Shown: piece by piece, positions 5,570 to 5,710 of the stretch
Position numbering within the stretch: the first letter of the stretch is position 1
Layout of the letters: the number at the start of each line of letters is the position of its first letter
Assembly: GCA_945946745.1 (NCBI GenBank)
Contig: CAMEWZ010000106.1
Coordinates: 1 to 5,710 of the forward strand
Direction of reading: 5' to 3'
DNA: 5,710 nt
From: an uncultured Clostridia bacterium
GTDB taxonomy: Bacteria; Bacillota; Clostridia; Oscillospirales; Oscillospiraceae
The notes under the pieces: generated by a model
The model's input: only the letters and a program-made list of their open reading frames with translations
The model's database searches: none
What the model was told of the DNA's origin: nothing
Made by a program: the position numbers and the translations under genes

Positions 5570-5710
5570 CTATTTCCCGCAGTAGATTTCGATAGCTTTC
5601 CGGGCGAATGCCCCGGTGCCCTTGCCGCCTGCGGCGTCGATATTTTCCGTCATGCTGCCGCCTCCGGCGTACATGTCCCCCAGCCCCAGCAGGATCTGGG
5701 GGGTGCAGGT
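5570..5710 (-). CDS. C-terminal end of a probable MerR-family regulator with TipAS domain (cut by right window edge)
   Basis: The last 46 residues of a protein that begins beyond the right edge, ending at TAG (5572-5570). The segment LGDMYAGGGSMTENIDAAGG (10-29) followed by KGTGAFARKAIEIYCGK (30-46) resembles the end of TipAS domains, where MYxxDxRFTxNID, a Gly-Thr-x-x-Phe segment and a final helix AIxxYC are typical. Known of the family: TipAS binds thiopeptides and other drugs, and an N-terminal MerR-type helix-turn-helix then activates target genes. The DNA-binding part is outside the window, so a stand-alone TipAS protein is also possible. The usual aromatic-rich RF of RFTxN is replaced by SM here. 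The frame is supported by the terminator placed directly after its stop. Confidence 0.68.
   Translation of the reverse strand, partial: TCTPQILLGLGDMYAGGGSMTENIDAAGGKGTGAFARKAIEIYCGK

Noticed and set aside
1..5710. tRNA, rRNA, insertion sequence or phage genes
   Set aside because: No cloverleaf, rRNA core sequence, transposase or phage protein pattern was seen on either strand.

Overview
The window looks like chromosomal DNA from a GC-rich, low-motility-of-content Firmicute of the class Clostridia, most likely an Oscillospiraceae/Ruminococcaceae gut bacterium. The reasons are a perfect CIRCE operator in front of groES-groEL, strong AGGAGG-type ribosome sites, sigma-A type promoters with 17-base spacers, the style of the GroES and GroEL proteins, a PfoR-type membrane protein, a TipAS-domain regulator end, and a structured intergenic repeat of a kind I remember as common in such genomes. 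The genus cannot be fixed from the sequence alone.

Layout from left to right. Bases 1-490 (minus strand) hold the first 163 residues of an elongation factor G-like GTPase; the rest lies beyond the left edge. It has its own promoter (557-585) and a small hairpin just before its ribosome site. Bases 701-2801 (minus) form a complete groES-groEL transcription unit: promoter, CIRCE operator over the start point, groES, groEL coupled through a stop codon that is part of the groEL Shine-Dalgarno, and a strong intrinsic terminator. Bases 2852-4061 (plus) hold a divergent gene for an exported or membrane-anchored protein of 386 residues and unknown function, with its own promoter. Bases 4057-4320 are a non-coding convergent gap with a terminator hairpin and a ~120-base nested inverted repeat. 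Bases 4321-5486 (minus) hold a PfoR-type/PTS EIIC-like membrane protein with its promoter. Bases 5535-5710 (minus) hold a terminator and the last 46 codons of what looks like a MerR-family regulator with a TipAS drug-binding domain.

The only clear functional unit is the HrcA-controlled chaperonin pair. The other genes appear to be single transcription units, each with its own promoter and/or terminator, so there is no evidence for a multi-gene defence, mobile or biosynthetic system here. The points most worth a second look are the altered GTPase motifs of the EF-G-like protein, the shortened roof loop of GroES, the unknown exported protein, the nested repeat in the 3' region of the membrane protein gene, and the shared TTGC start of all four -35 boxes.
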